NCBI GenBank assembly: GCA_034638255.1
Contig: JAWPGT010000077.1
Coordinates: 1 to 64,000, forward strand
Reading direction: 5' to 3'
Origin: Coprinus comatus
Taxonomy: Eukaryota; Basidiomycota; Agaricomycetes; Agaricales; Agaricaceae
DNA: 64,000 nt
The notes under the pieces were generated by a model, which was not told the DNA's origin, ran no database searches, and saw only the letters and a list, made by a program, of their open reading frames with translations. The translations under genes and the position numbers were made by a program. Positions 25,001 to 36,837 of the stretch are shown piece by piece; within the stretch, counting starts at the first letter, position 1; each line of letters starts with the position of its first letter.

Positions 25001-27264
25001 GATTCAGGTGGTGGTAATCTCGGTAAAGCCATACCATAATCAGGTTTTCCAATTGTTGATGTTATCGGTAATCCACCAGTAATTCCTCCATATGAAAGTT
25101 GTCTACCATGTCCCTGTCCCTGTCCATGACTTTGTTGGGTAACAGTAGCGGTAGGGGTGGTAGAAGTAGGAGCTTGATTCTGATTCTGATTCTGATTCTG
25201 ATTCTGAGATTTAACTTGAACATGATTTTCATCAACAGATTCTCTTCCTCCCTGACTTTGATTTTGTCTTCCTTTCCCTCTTCCACTATTACTACCAGAA
25301 CTCATCGTACCAACTTTCCCTCCCTTCTTTCTCCTTCTCTCCCTTTCCCTTTCCCTATCCGTATCTCCACCTTCTCCCGCTACTACACCACGATTTCCAT
25401 CAAACCCATCACCACCGTCATCATCATCATCATCATCATCATCATAATCCTCCTCTTCCCCATCCCTCAATAACTCTCCACTAACAGTCTCACTAGCAAA
25501 ATGTCCCTTTCCATAAACCTTATCCCTCTCCATTTTCTCTCTAGCAAGATAATAAATAGAAACAAGTGGATGAAATCCACGTGTAGGATCAATAGGTTCT
25601 TTAGAATTATAACTAGAACTAGGTTCATAGTTGTATATTGATGAAATGTTTAATTGAGAATTTGTTGGTGAATTTGGGTTGGGTTGGTAATGATTTGGAT
25701 TTGATGTGATATGTTGCGATTGTTGTTGATGATGAGATTGATGATGGGTAGAAGAAGGTGAAGAAGGTGAAAATAATTTCCTTCGATAATAATCAAACCC
25801 AGAAAACCTTCTCGAACTCTTCTTATTCGAAGGTGTCCCAGGCGCATTGTATTATTCGTATTCGTATTAATATTCCCAATCCCCCCCGTATTCGTCGTCG
25901 TCATCGTATTCGGAACTTGAGGTAATTGTGGATTTTGAGAATTCATAGCATCATGTTTAGTTGACGTACTATCAAACGATTGCGCCAAACTTGAATTCGA
26001 AAAACTTTCAGGTAACCATCTCGAAAACAATCCACCAACTCCTCCTCCTCCAGCTCCTCCAACACCACCAACACCATTTCCATTAATAACTCCACCCCGC
26101 TTCTTTTCCCAATACTGCACCGCCTTAATATATCCATCCGATTTCAAAATCCTAACCAACTTTTTCTCAATTTCTTCAGGTGTACCAAACTCAAATCCTT
26201 TCATTTCTTTAATAACTTGTCGATCAAGTTCGTCGTGACGTAAAGGTTCACGATGAACCATATGTGGATTTGGTGGTGTTTTATGTCCTCTAATCATCCA
26301 AGGATGATTAAGTACTTCTTGCATTGTAGCTCTTGCAGCTGGATTCGTAACCAACATTCTTGATAACAAATGTCTACATTCTATAAAGATATTAGTAAGC
26401 TTTTTACTCCTTTAAAAAAAAGAAAGAAAAAGGGAAACTCACCGGTACTCAACCAAATAGGATACTCAACCAACCCTCTCTTAATCTTGGCATGCAAAGC
26501 GGGCATACTCTGATCATCAAAAGGAACTTTACCACACACCAAAACATACAAAACGACACCAAAACTCCAAACATCAACTTCAGGTCCCGTATAAACTCTA
26601 GCATTCAAAAGTTCCGGAGCTGCAAAATACAATGAACCACAAAAGGTTGAAAGATGACCTTGAGGATCGAATAAATTTGACAATCCAAAATCAATGATTT
26701 TGATATTGCCAGTATGTGATATAAGAATGTTTTCAATCTTCAAGTCTATTAAAGAGCGTTTAAAAAAGTCAGCGCCAGCCGTCGCGTCGGAAAATAATAA
26801 CAACTGACCTCGATGAACGACATTATTCTGATGACAATATTCAATGGCACTAGCAACTTGTCTAGCAAACTTCCTAGCCACTCTCTCTCTCAACCTTCCA
26901 TGACTAATAATATAATCCAACATCTGACCACCATTAACATATTCAAAAACCATATAATAATGATGTTGATGAACAATCATTTCTCTCATCCCACAAACAT
27001 AAGGATGATAAAGCAACATTGATAAAGTTGCTGAGGTTGGGGTTGTTGCTGCTGTCTTCTATCCCTTCCATTAGTAGATCTGGTAGGCGTATGTTGTTGA
27101 GAATAAGATTGAGGGGGCATAGAAAGAGGACGAGGTCTAAGAGGAACAACGTGATTTGTTCTTAGTTGGTTGTTGTTATTGTTATTGTTATTGTTGTTGT
27201 TAAGTTCATTTATTTCCGGCAAGAGTGGAAGATGAGGTTGTACCGAGGGATGGTACGTAGACAT
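22008..27264 (-). CDS. KIN1: KIN1/PAR-1-type Ser/Thr kinase, N-lobe missing
   Basis: Membrane/polarity kinase of the KIN1/KIN2 family. Exons about 27264-26809, 26745-26443, 26380-22186, 22112-22008. C-lobe is canonical: [10 protein letters not shown] (split by an intron), [35 protein letters not shown], then [22 protein letters not shown]. Conserved family linker [20 protein letters not shown] and a KA1-type end [18 protein letters not shown] close the protein, with about 1,000 residues of Gln/Gly/Ser repeats between. The catalytic N-lobe is absent: the Gln-rich leader runs directly into [16 protein letters not shown], with no Gly loop, no VAIK Lys and no alpha-C Glu. A one-base frame break also lies near 25850 at an ACGAAT repeat. 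Start ATG 27264 follows the polyAsn leader. Confidence 0.85.
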
Positions 27265-27873
27265 GGGTGATGACAAGGTAAAGGTAAAGGTAAGTAAAAA
27301 GGGTTGGGTGAGAACTTTTATCCCATCACATCAACTATCTACTATCCCAGACTACCGCGTGTCGCCGCAGCACAGGCCAGGGGGGTACCACTGCCTACAC
27401 AATACTCAGCACACATACTCTAGTAATACATACCACATACATACCAATAGTAACACAGCAGTCACTCCAAAGAACAGACCAAACGTCAGTTGCAGAGACT
27501 GGGTAACAAACCCAGCAACGAACGACACAACCTAAAAAACCCCCGCGCCATCAGTTAACCTCAGCGCTCATCCCAAACAACCCAATACTACTCACCGCTG
27601 CTCCAATAAGCACTATCCTAGACCACTCTTCTACATTCTGTTGTCCTACAAAGTCCTACTCCTTGTTGTCAACAATCTACTTGTACAAAATAATACTCAA
27701 ACCAACTCACAATCTTTCCTTCAACGTATTCGTCCAAAGCCATGGTTCTTGCCAACCCCTTTCCCATCAACACCTCAACGTGTCTTTCTCTCATACCGGC
27801 CATTGCCGAAACAAAAAAAATTATTATTTTAAAATAATCAACCACTACATACAAACAAACAAAAAATAACTCT
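27265..27873. other. KIN1 upstream region
   Basis: Presumed KIN1 promoter and 5' UTR, abutting the orphan STE24 exon. No supported gene. Confidence 0.45.
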
Positions 27874-28038
27874 CTACTCCTTCTTCTTCTCAAACGCTTC
27901 CAAAGCCTTCAACCTCTCAGTTAAAGTAGGATGAGAATGATGATAAGCAGAATACAACCAATCAACCCAAACAGTCGACAAATTCTTAACATGAAGTTTA
28001 ACAAGTGCCTTACCCAATCTATCTCCCACAAAACCCAA
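27874..28038 (-). pseudogene. STE24: Orphan last exon of STE24 (CAAX protease)
   Basis: A 55-codon exon with a CAATAG acceptor and TAG stop. It reads LGKALVKLHVKNLS and WLYSAYHHSHPTLTERLKAL, the C-terminal signature of Ste24/ZMPSTE24 zinc metalloproteases, which clip prenylated CAAX proteins in the ER. The upstream exons, including the HEXXH zinc site, are not found in the next 3 kb. It is therefore a fragment, either a relic of a rearrangement or the edge of an assembly joint. Confidence 0.8.
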
Positions 28039-29916
28039 CTATTGATATTCTGTTGACATTAATTTGGTAAAATACATGCATTACCCATACCATGGCATAG
28101 TGTATATAACGTCGTACCTCGCTTGCGTAATATGTATAATGAGTCATAATGTCGTACAACAACTGGAGAAATAGTTTTGAATAACCCCTTGAACTTAGAG
28201 GTGAAACATGATTAATGATTTCCGTCTACAGATAAACACTGGATGACATCCCGTACCCGTAGGACTTAGAAACACAGATTTTGTCCTCAAACTCAAATAC
28301 GTTGACATGCCGATTATTCCGTATCCCATACATATTAGGCTAGAGATATTTCGCATCATAAAAAAGATGCATTTCCAAACTTTAATCTAGAGGAGGCCTA
28401 TATATATGCCCCCTCAGGGATTGCCCAGGTGGAGGCCCCTCCGGGTCCTCGCCCACCCTTCACTCTTCTGCGTGCTTCTAGATACGAGATAGGATTTCAT
28501 TGTGATTGAGTAGCGACAGGCTGTAATACAAAGACCCCCTCTTTAGATGTTTCTTGAACTTCAGGCCGTCCTCAAACCTTAATTTTGGAAGTCCATGTAT
28601 CAACTCAACACAAATTCGAGTCCACTTGAGCTGCCAATGAATTACCTAAACCTGTCTAGTGAAAATAAATGTTGAAATAAGAACAAATATATGTAGCAAC
28701 ATTTTCCATGGCCCTAATTATTGATAGAAATCATACAACTCACGATAGTTAGCAAATATAGTTGTTGTAGTTGCTACACTTTAGAATTCTAGATTAAATG
28801 CCGGGAGTGGTCTCCGAAACAAATAAGGTTTGAAGACGAATTCGCATTTCTAAATCCGACGGGAAGGCACTGTTTCGATGTGCCACAGTCCACTGGTATA
28901 TCGAAAAGGCGACCCTGAAGCAGCGTCAAGAAATTCTCATGGCAGGGAACTCGCTATTCCCCGACTTATTATAATCGGATCCCTTTGAGAGGATTTCAAG
29001 CATCCTGATAAAGAATGGTGATTTTTCGGAGACTAGTTGTAATTTGAATGGAAGTACTATATTCCTAGTCATATTATCACCTCGTTCCGCGAGTCCGGGA
29101 AAAAACACACACACACATGTACTTTCCAATATTTTGAACTGTTTAAACACTAAGTGGTTGGCTGTAAAAAGAACTCGCTCGACCCGGACTCCGAAGAGGA
29201 TTTAAATTTGCAAGTGTATGTTTGTCTGTTTTTTTAAAAAAAATTACGAATTCGCGTGCGACCCCTCATAGGATTTAAGATTATGATTGGTATGCATCAT
29301 ACAGTATTTGAATGATTGATGATTGGAGATCGTTTCTTTGCCATGGAGATCTTTGATTGACATCCGGTGCCGCTACATAAGACCTCGACTCGGATACAAA
29401 AAATATCCATTTTACAATCGAATACTCAAGTTTAAACCTAAAATACAAATGGCCCCCTGTCCTGGGGATCGGGAAGTCGCAGGGAGTCGCCCTACAGTAA
29501 TAACGTGGGGATGAGGATGAGGGGGTGGGATGGTAAGAGAGAAATGCTTGAAGTTAACTGTCGATGGTTCTAGGTATACCTCAGGCTCAACTACTGGGAA
29601 TGGGGTCCGCAAGTGCTAAGTCAGGTAACTTTAAGCGCAGTCAACCTTGAAGCTTGAAGTTTGAAGCTTGAAGTGGTACGCTTCCCACTATCCCATTCCC
29701 AGTCAGATCCTTGGGGGGAAAGTTGAAATAATTGCGTGCAATTTCAACGTCATGGGCTATTGCAAGAGCTTAGAGTCCCACCATCACTTGGATATTGTCC
29801 AATACTGTCAAATGGCTAATGGCGATCCGCCCTTAAAGGAAGAAAATGCGAGTGTACGTATTTCAAAATCGGAGGATAGTTTCACGGTGATACGGTACAG
29901 CCAGACGAAATTTCAC

Positions 29917-29947
29917 CTCGTGTAATTTGAATAATGAATTACACGAG
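29917..29947. repeat. 11 bp perfect inverted repeat
   Basis: CTCGTGTAATT, 9 nt loop, AATTACACGAG. Could be a MITE-like terminal fold or a chance palindrome. Confidence 0.6.
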
Positions 29948-30345
29948 ACCCCACTGAATACCATTGAAATATCAGAACATACCATCTCCATCTTCCATTC
30001 CTCCGTCAGATTCCTTCTATGATCTATCTTTCCAAATATTCTGATTAGCCTGAGCAGCGGGAGCGGGTCCTCTATATAGTATTTGAAATGAATCACAGGC
30101 GCCAGTTACACATATAACAAATAATCGAAATCGTCAGTAGGTTAGTGAACTAACAGTCTTTGAACACCCTTGAACACCTCTCCTACCCATCTCCCATCTA
30201 ACCATAGTAATTCGCGTCTCACGGTATAAATAACGTCCGGGATTCCGAACATCGTTCCTTCTATACAAAGACTGCACATGTACACAAACGTTCTCGCTTC
30301 CCCCGTTTCCTATCAAAAGTATCAATTCAACCACGTTGCGCGCAG

Positions 30346-30370
30346 TCTCTTCTTTTTAAGAAAGAAGAGA
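30346..30370. repeat. 10 bp perfect hairpin
   Basis: TCTCTTCTTT, loop TTAAG, AAAGAAGAGA. No adjacent gene end would use it as a terminator. Confidence 0.55.
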
Positions 30371-30990
30371 ACTAGGTAGAAAAATCGTCTCGCTTTTTTG
30401 ATACCTAAAGTATTATATAGCAATTTGTGACCTTGCTCTTCAAGGAGCAGCGAGACGGTGAAAAACGATGAACAGTTCTGCATGTAGCATATGGAACACT
30501 TAAGGTCTTGAGGGACTAGTATTTGAGTACAAATAATTCTCGTATATAAGACTTAACATTGCTATATGCATGCGTATCCCGTCTATCTGTCATACCCCTA
30601 AACATCTACACCCATTCCTTTACCAAATAGAAATTGCGTATGCAAGCCTGTATTTCTCGGAAACATACGCAGGATACACACACATGTTATACATATGCTA
30701 TGCGTACTAAACAATATGCTAATCAAAACAATAAATCAAAGAGGAAACAAGCACCAAGGGGTTGCAGGGAGATAGGTGACAAAATCTGCGTGGTGTTAAC
30801 GGGTGGTCGGTAGTGAGGAGTGACAAAAATGGGACATGTAAATGACAAAGGGGAAGGAGGGGAGGAGATTATAGTGCGATGGGAGGTAAATGGAACAATA
30901 ATCAAGATGAGGATGATGGCACAACAATATATGAGGGTTAAAAAAAAGGATGCGCAATCACAACACTTTTTTAAGAATATCCGGATACAT

Positions 30991-32942
30991 TTACAACTTG
31001 GTCTCAACGCCACGAGCACCGAGCTTGCTCTGCAACTTGGCCTATTGAATCAAAGGTCCGCAGGTCAGTATTCGTTTTTTTAATGCGATGAGAACACTTA
31101 CGTTGACGGCATCCATGTAGACATCAGTAATGACCCAGTGTTCCCTCTTCAAGCCTTTAACACCATGAATAGCAATGGCCAAATCCTTGGTCATGATACC
31201 ATCCTGATCGATAACTTCTACACAAGAAGCCTCAAGATCCTTACAGAAGAGAGCCAAAGCCTCATTGTTGTCGAGCTTAGCACGGTGCAAGAGACCACGG
31301 GTCCACGCGAAGATGGAAGCGACGGGGTTGGTGGAAGTCTCATTGCCCTTTTGCCATTCGCGGTAGTGACGGGTGACGGTACCTAAACACAAGAACACTT
31401 TCAGGAATGTACAGAAGTCGGAATCAAGACAAACCACGTACCATGAGCGGCCTCAGACTCGATGATTTGGCCATCGGGGGTCAAAAGTTCACTGGTCATC
31501 ATGCCGAGAGATCCGAAACCTTGAGCAAGGATATCACTCTGGACATCACCATCGTAGTTCTTGGTAGCCCAGACAAACCCTCCTGAGGACTTGATGACTT
31601 GTGCAACCATGTCGTCGATGAGACGATGCTCGTAGTAGATGCCGGCTTCGTCGAACTTGGTCTTGTAGGTGCTATATCGGGTTTTGGTCAGAATATGCTA
31701 AGTACTTATTCAAAAAGCTGTTTCTACCTCTGGTAGATCTCCTCGAAGATGTCCTTGAAACGACCGTCATATCGCTTGAGGATGGTGTTCTTGGTGGACA
31801 TGAACTATTGAAATGGTTAACTATGTTCATTGTACATCATCTAACAACATACCAGAGGCATCTTCTTAGCAAGAGCCATCTTGAATGAGGCATGGGCGAA
31901 ACCGATGATTGACTCATCGGTGTTGTACATGCTCATAGCGACACCAGGGCCCTGGAAGTCGTAGACATCGAGGGAAGTGGGTTTAGAGCCATCAGTTGGG
32001 GTATAGACGAGCTGGAGCTTTCCAGGCCCGGGAACGACGTAGTCCGTGGAACGATACTAATTGAGAAATAGGTATATCAGTACTAATTCCAGAAGGCAAA
32101 ATTGTTGGACACACCTGATCACCGAAAGCATGACGACCAATGACAATGGGCTGAACCCATCCAGGAATGGGACGAGGAATGCGCTCAAGGATGATGGGCT
32201 CACGGAAGACAGTGCCTCCGAGGATGTTGCGGATCTAAAAACAAAGTTAGGGCACTCCGAAGTTTAAGAAGTAAAAACATACAGTTCCGTTGGGAGACTT
32301 CCACATTTCCTTCAAGTTGAACTCCTTGACACGAGCCTCATCGGGAGTGATGGTTGCGCACTTGATACCAACTTTATACTTCTGAATGGCTTTTGCAGAA
32401 TCAATGGTGACCTGGTCATTGGTCTATGAAAAAAGGCGATGAGTAACACGTAAGGTTGGGACGAAGGTTGGGAGGCATACTTGGTCACGATATTCCAATC
32501 CCAGATCGAAGTACTTGATATCCAGTTGGAGGTAAGGCAAGATAAGCTGGAGGCAAGGGTTAGAGGTGTGTAGAATAACAATGAGAGTGAGCGAAGCTTA
32601 CTTCCTCGCGTATCTTCTTCCAGATGATCCTGGTCATCTCGTCACCGTCGAGCTCGACGACGGGGTTTGCGACAACGATTTTGTTAGCCATGCCTCTGTC
32701 TGTTGGATGTAGGAGAAAAAGAAAAAGAAAGATAATCAGATACGAAAGGCCTCGGAAGATAGATATAAAAATTTGGCCAAGCAGCGATCACAAATAAGCG
32801 GGCCGCCATGTGGGGATTTTACTCCGATAGAAGAGAAGGACGCACATCGTCTAGTAGTTGAGGAGAAAGACCTGAGGTTGGAAGGGAAGTTACGGGTGTG
32901 AGGAGGGGAGAAACGGAGATTGCGAGCTCGTGTTGCCCACAT
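30991..32942 (-). CDS. IDP1: NADP-dependent isocitrate dehydrogenase, dual-start
   Basis: Converts isocitrate to 2-oxoglutarate with NADPH. Exons from the inner ATG (32691): 32699-32602, 32546-32481, 32423-32283, 32234-32115, 32056-31853, 31804-31728, 31671-31442, 31382-31102, 31041-30991, all phase-consistent. Motifs: [66 protein letters not shown] and [20 protein letters not shown] leader exon 32942-32846 encodes [17 protein letters not shown] followed by RSFSSTTRR, Arg/Ser-rich without acids, a typical mitochondrial presequence. Its GTGCGT donor joins the exon at 32699 in frame (Tyr-Arg-Gly before Met-Ala-Asn). Starting at 32942 would give a mitochondrial form and at 32691 a cytosolic one. 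No C-terminal peroxisome signal (ends ETKL). Confidence 0.95.
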
Positions 32943-33568
32943 CCTTGCTACGATAAAAGCAGTAGAAAAACAGTAGAAAAATTAGGTGGCTGTGATTCTT
33001 CGCGCTGGTGTTGACCCGGAGATGCCGCTGCCGATGCTAATGTCCCGGAGACGATACTGACGGTGGTGGTGGTATGAGTTCTGCAACAATGCCCAACAAC
33101 AGTTCTACTTATACCGTGGGTGATTCTCTGCCGTAACACCTTCGAATCCCCGAACTTCTGCCTTTCAACTTCTGAAATCCTTCTCAAACTCATTCTGCTT
33201 TTCTCCCGCCGGTCGGATATTCTTTACCCCACACAAATCGACGAAGTTAGAGAAATTCTGATAAAATATTTTACTCAGCACTCTCCACATTCGGGTCCGA
33301 TTCTCCTGATGGCCTCCTGTGTAAGATGACCCGAACCATCATCACTTATCATGTTGTTCAGGGGCATCTCTCCGCATGACAATGTGGCATCATCCTAAGA
33401 GATCTATTTAAGTATGTCACCATGCAGAAGTCAAGTCTTCTCCAGCACGATTTTGTATATAATTAATTTCTATCCACTGTCAGCCGAAGAGACAAGTTCG
33501 TTAAACACGGGCCATGACACTGATACACGAAGATATTTTTGCATTGATATACGAAGTTAGAAATCTTA
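32943..33568. other. IDP1 promoter region
   Basis: Between the IDP1 leader ATG and the stop of GTPase A. No gene seen; the minus ORF at 32948-33193 overlaps the promoter and has no family features. Confidence 0.5.
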
Positions 33569-34496
33569 TTATTTCAACCAACGAAACAATCTCTTTAGCC
33601 AATTCACAAATCCTCCCTTTAACACTTCTTCTTGCAATACAGTCCTCTTCCTACCCTCATAACCCACATCAATCAACCTATCTATAATTCTCCATGCGTC
33701 GTTAGCATCCCAATCATTCTCAAGTCGATCTGGTGAAGCCCCGTCCTTGATCATAGAATCCCAAAACTCATCTTCAAGTTCCCTTTGCCTGCTTTCTCCT
33801 GTCGCAATATCACCCACCTTAGACCAATGCGTAGTTACAAGAAATACTTGCTTCATCGTAGCACTTCCACATAATTCTTTCAACATGAATGTATATCGAA
33901 TTGCAGCGTTGTTTTGCCTATTTTCGTCGATTCGACGAAGGTAAATGATTCCGGTGATCATCACATCTGATTTACAACTAAAAGTCGAAAAATAGATAGA
34001 ACGTGTCGAATGATCCTTAGCAGACGAAGAGGTAGAGAGTCAGATATAGAAATACTCACTTATCTCGAACCCAACTAGAAATCAGAGTCAAAGTTTCAAA
34101 ATCTGTTACATTGGTAGCATCCAATCCGGGAGTATCAACCACCACCACGGACTTTCCATATTTTGTTTCATGAGGGATCCGAACACATACAGGAGCAATC
34201 GATTGTGTAGTCATCCTCCTGTTGACATGTTGGGAATGTCTATCATCTCCGGCGAGTAGGTTTATGAACTATACCACGATGAATGTAACCATTATTAGGT
34301 TAAAATCATTTGAACTTGATCAGATGGAGTTGTTCAAAGGCAATACTCTAGGAAACAATTCTCACATGGCTCTTTCCATGACCTGTTGGTCCGATAAACC
34401 TGTACATATTTGAAGCTATAGATTATGATAAACCGGTGGCATGACTTACATGATAACGATATCATCTTTCTTCAACCGAATCTTTTCAGAACCCAT
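33569..34496 (-). CDS. P-loop GTPase (AIG1-like G domain), copy A
   Basis: Exons 34496-34450, 34399-34366, 34268-34060, 33977-33569; phases agree. Starts MGSEKIRLKKDDIVIMFIG. G1 is GPTGHGKS, switch region Thr follows in RRMTTQSIAPV, G3 is VVVDTPGLDATN, and the G4 position reads FLVTTHWSKVG where the canonical NKxD would be, as in the basidiomycete family of AIG1/septin-like single-domain GTPases. The C-terminus (VNWLKRLFRWLK) is an amphipathic basic helix that may bind membrane. Tandem with copy B, same strand, same intron positions, so a local duplication. Cell role unknown; relatives in other kingdoms act in membrane transport and immunity, which is not evidence of the same here. Confidence 0.8.
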
Positions 34497-35035
34497 GATA
34501 ATGCCTTAAACTTTGAGGTCTGAGTATATGAAAATACTCTAGTCGGTGGTCGAGATCTGTTTTTAACACACTACAACATGGGTAGAGAGATCGCCTACCC
34601 CAAGTTGAGATAAGTGGAGGGTGTGTAGATCCCGATATAACCATGCCTCGTGTTAGGCAATGTCATTAGTCGTCACATAGTACCTGTCTTACTATATGAA
34701 TGATTGTCACTTCTGCTTCGAAATTTCTCAGTCAAATAAAGTAAATGATAAGAGGGAGGAAACGAAGTGGCGTCTACTATGCTGGAACATATTACTTTGA
34801 GAACGACAGAGACCTCGTATGTGTTCTTTGCAAAGACGCTGAGCTAAAAATATCACTTCCTCCCCAAGACTTCGAAGATTCATTGGAAATACACTATGCC
34901 AGGCATTTGTCAATGAGAAATCTTATCTGTGTAATGGTAATGGTAATGGTAAAAGAGTAAAAAAAAAACATAACTTGACAATAAAACAAAAACGAAGAAC
35001 TAGAAGCAAATCAAACCACCCAAAATGTCGAAAAG
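34497..35035. other. Spacer between the two GTPase copies
   Basis: Contains the promoter of copy A and the 3' flank of copy B. Short plus-strand ORF at 34745-34960 ends in a VMVMVMVKE repeat and is not credible. Confidence 0.5.
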
Positions 35036-35962
35036 TTACTTCGACCGTATCTTCTTAAACCATTTCGTAATCAGCGACATTTCTTGTAAAGGTTTATCAC
35101 TCTCCCTAGCCATGACTTCCTGAACATTCAGACGTCTTCGCGAATTCCATCCCTTCTCAATCAACTCATCCACAATTTTCCAAGCAGAATCCATTGTAGC
35201 AGGTGCCATTCTCTCGACGCTAGATCCCTTATCCATCATATCCTTCCAATAAATATTCTTCAACTCTTTTTCTCTTTCTTCCATCTTACCATCTTGGCCA
35301 CTTGGCCAATGTGTTGTGACGAGTACTACTTGATTTAATGATTCTTCTCCACACATGTCTCGAACGATGCCTTGGTATTTGACGGCGGCATTATTGTATC
35401 GATTATCAACGATACGACGAAGGAATACGATTCCTGTTGGTTTAAATTGTCCTCCGCACCTATAAGCAATAAGAGAGAATACACACATATGAATTCATAC
35501 TTCGATCATCCCGGATCGTTGACTCACTTCTTTATCCAATCACAAATTGAAGTCATCGTAAGAACATCATCACCAGATGTATCATCGAAACCAGAAGTAT
35601 CCACCAATACAACCCTATCGCCATATTTTTTATGGTTTAGTATGCGTGTTGGTATAGGATCATGTCTTTCCGTCGTCAATTTGTTATTGATGTTTTTTGC
35701 GTGTCCACTGTTCGTAAGGAGATTGATGAACTAGGAAAATTCAAATGGTTGGGGTTTGAGGAATTATTCCAAACCCAGTGTTGAGTGCCAACTCACGTAG
35801 CTTTTACCACAACCCGTTGGCCCGAGGAATCTAAAACGAGGTATAGGGTGTGAAAACCATTAAGCAAAGCATCATAAATCTCAGAGGGCGCAGTGCATAC
35901 ATAATGACAATATCATCATCCCTCAACCATGATCCTGGCTGAGATTTCGTAAAAATTCCCAT
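35036..35962 (-). CDS. P-loop GTPase (AIG1-like G domain), copy B
   Basis: Exons 35962-35901, 35830-35797, 35730-35528, 35459-35036. Same plan as copy A: start MGIFTKSQPGSWLRDDDIVI, G1 GPTGCGKS, G3 VLVDTSGFDD (Ser in place of the usual Pro), G4 position VLVTTHWPSG, and a basic C-terminal helix ITKWFKKIRSK. Exon 2 is 34 nt in both copies and splits directly after the P-loop. Clearly diverged from copy A (roughly half of the aligned residues I compared differ), so the duplication is not recent. Confidence 0.8.
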
Positions 35963-36837
35963 ATCACGACAAACTTCAAGATTATATCAAGGGATAGAAA
36001 CTGGGAGGGAAATCCGAATATATCAAATGTGGGTCTGAGTCAGAGAAGCGAAAGCTACATACGAATGGCTTGAGGAATAGTGAGAGACTAGGAGAGCGCC
36101 TCGAGGAGAAGGACGCGTAAGCTTGCAATCCGATACCGATATTAAATCCCCATAACCACCTCGTGTATGCTGCGTGTTCAAAGTTATGATCTATCTGTAT
36201 AATCTGTATCGGTATGTCACACGCTGCAGATCTGGGAAAAGTTCATTTCGTCAAGAACCCCGGAATAAATGGCCATCCTTCTCTCGTAAACAGTGGAATA
36301 TTAGATGTTCTCGCTGATCTCGGAGGGTTTTTTTGAAGTTATCGGGAGAAAATAAATCATTCATGCTTTAACTGGAGTTCCGGAGATGCTCGATGATCGA
36401 TCACAGACATGCCGAAGACCCGAGATGACAAAGGGGCGAAGCAAAAGCAAAGGGGCTGGCAGCTGCATGTAGTGTGACTGTGTTATGGTATAGATTCATT
36501 GTTACTCCACTAACTAGTAACGGGGGTTGCCAGTGATCGACAGGGTATCACCTAAGTACATTGGTGTTGAGCTACGCCCATACGAAATTATTACCTCAGG
36601 TACTCACACAATGTTGAACAACATCATTTTAGGATCCCCTTCTCCCCAACTTCATTATATGACTTTTCAAATCACAGAGCCTGGAAGAAACCTTATTGGC
36701 ATCTGAATCAGGCAGAGAAATATGTAATTTCATCTATAAATAGTACAAATATGTAACACTTTGGATACGGATATCTTGTAAGTTGTTGGTAAATGATAGT
36801 GGTTATAATGATTATAAGATGTATGTTTATAAAATTT
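35963..36837. other. Intergenic spacer
   Basis: Promoter of GTPase B and 3' flank of the orphan ten-exon gene. No supported gene. Confidence 0.5.

Larger units (their letters stand above)
28039..30990. other. Gene-free 3 kb stretch
   Basis: No ORF of more than about 85 codons has any support. Contains a C/G-rich patch at 28400-28460, tandem GAAGCTTGAAG-like motifs at 29645-29675, and two perfect hairpins listed separately. May be a degraded transposon or the remains of the locus that lost STE24. Confidence 0.5.

Noticed and set aside
22687..25473. Plus-strand ORFs made of Leu/Ser/Arg runs, and minus ORFs in other frames
   Set aside because: Shadows of the Gln/Gly/Ser repeats of KIN1.
28380..28470. 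C/G-rich patch that might be a tRNA or a Pol III element
   Set aside because: No A-box/B-box pair or cloverleaf could be drawn; no recognisable T-loop sequence.
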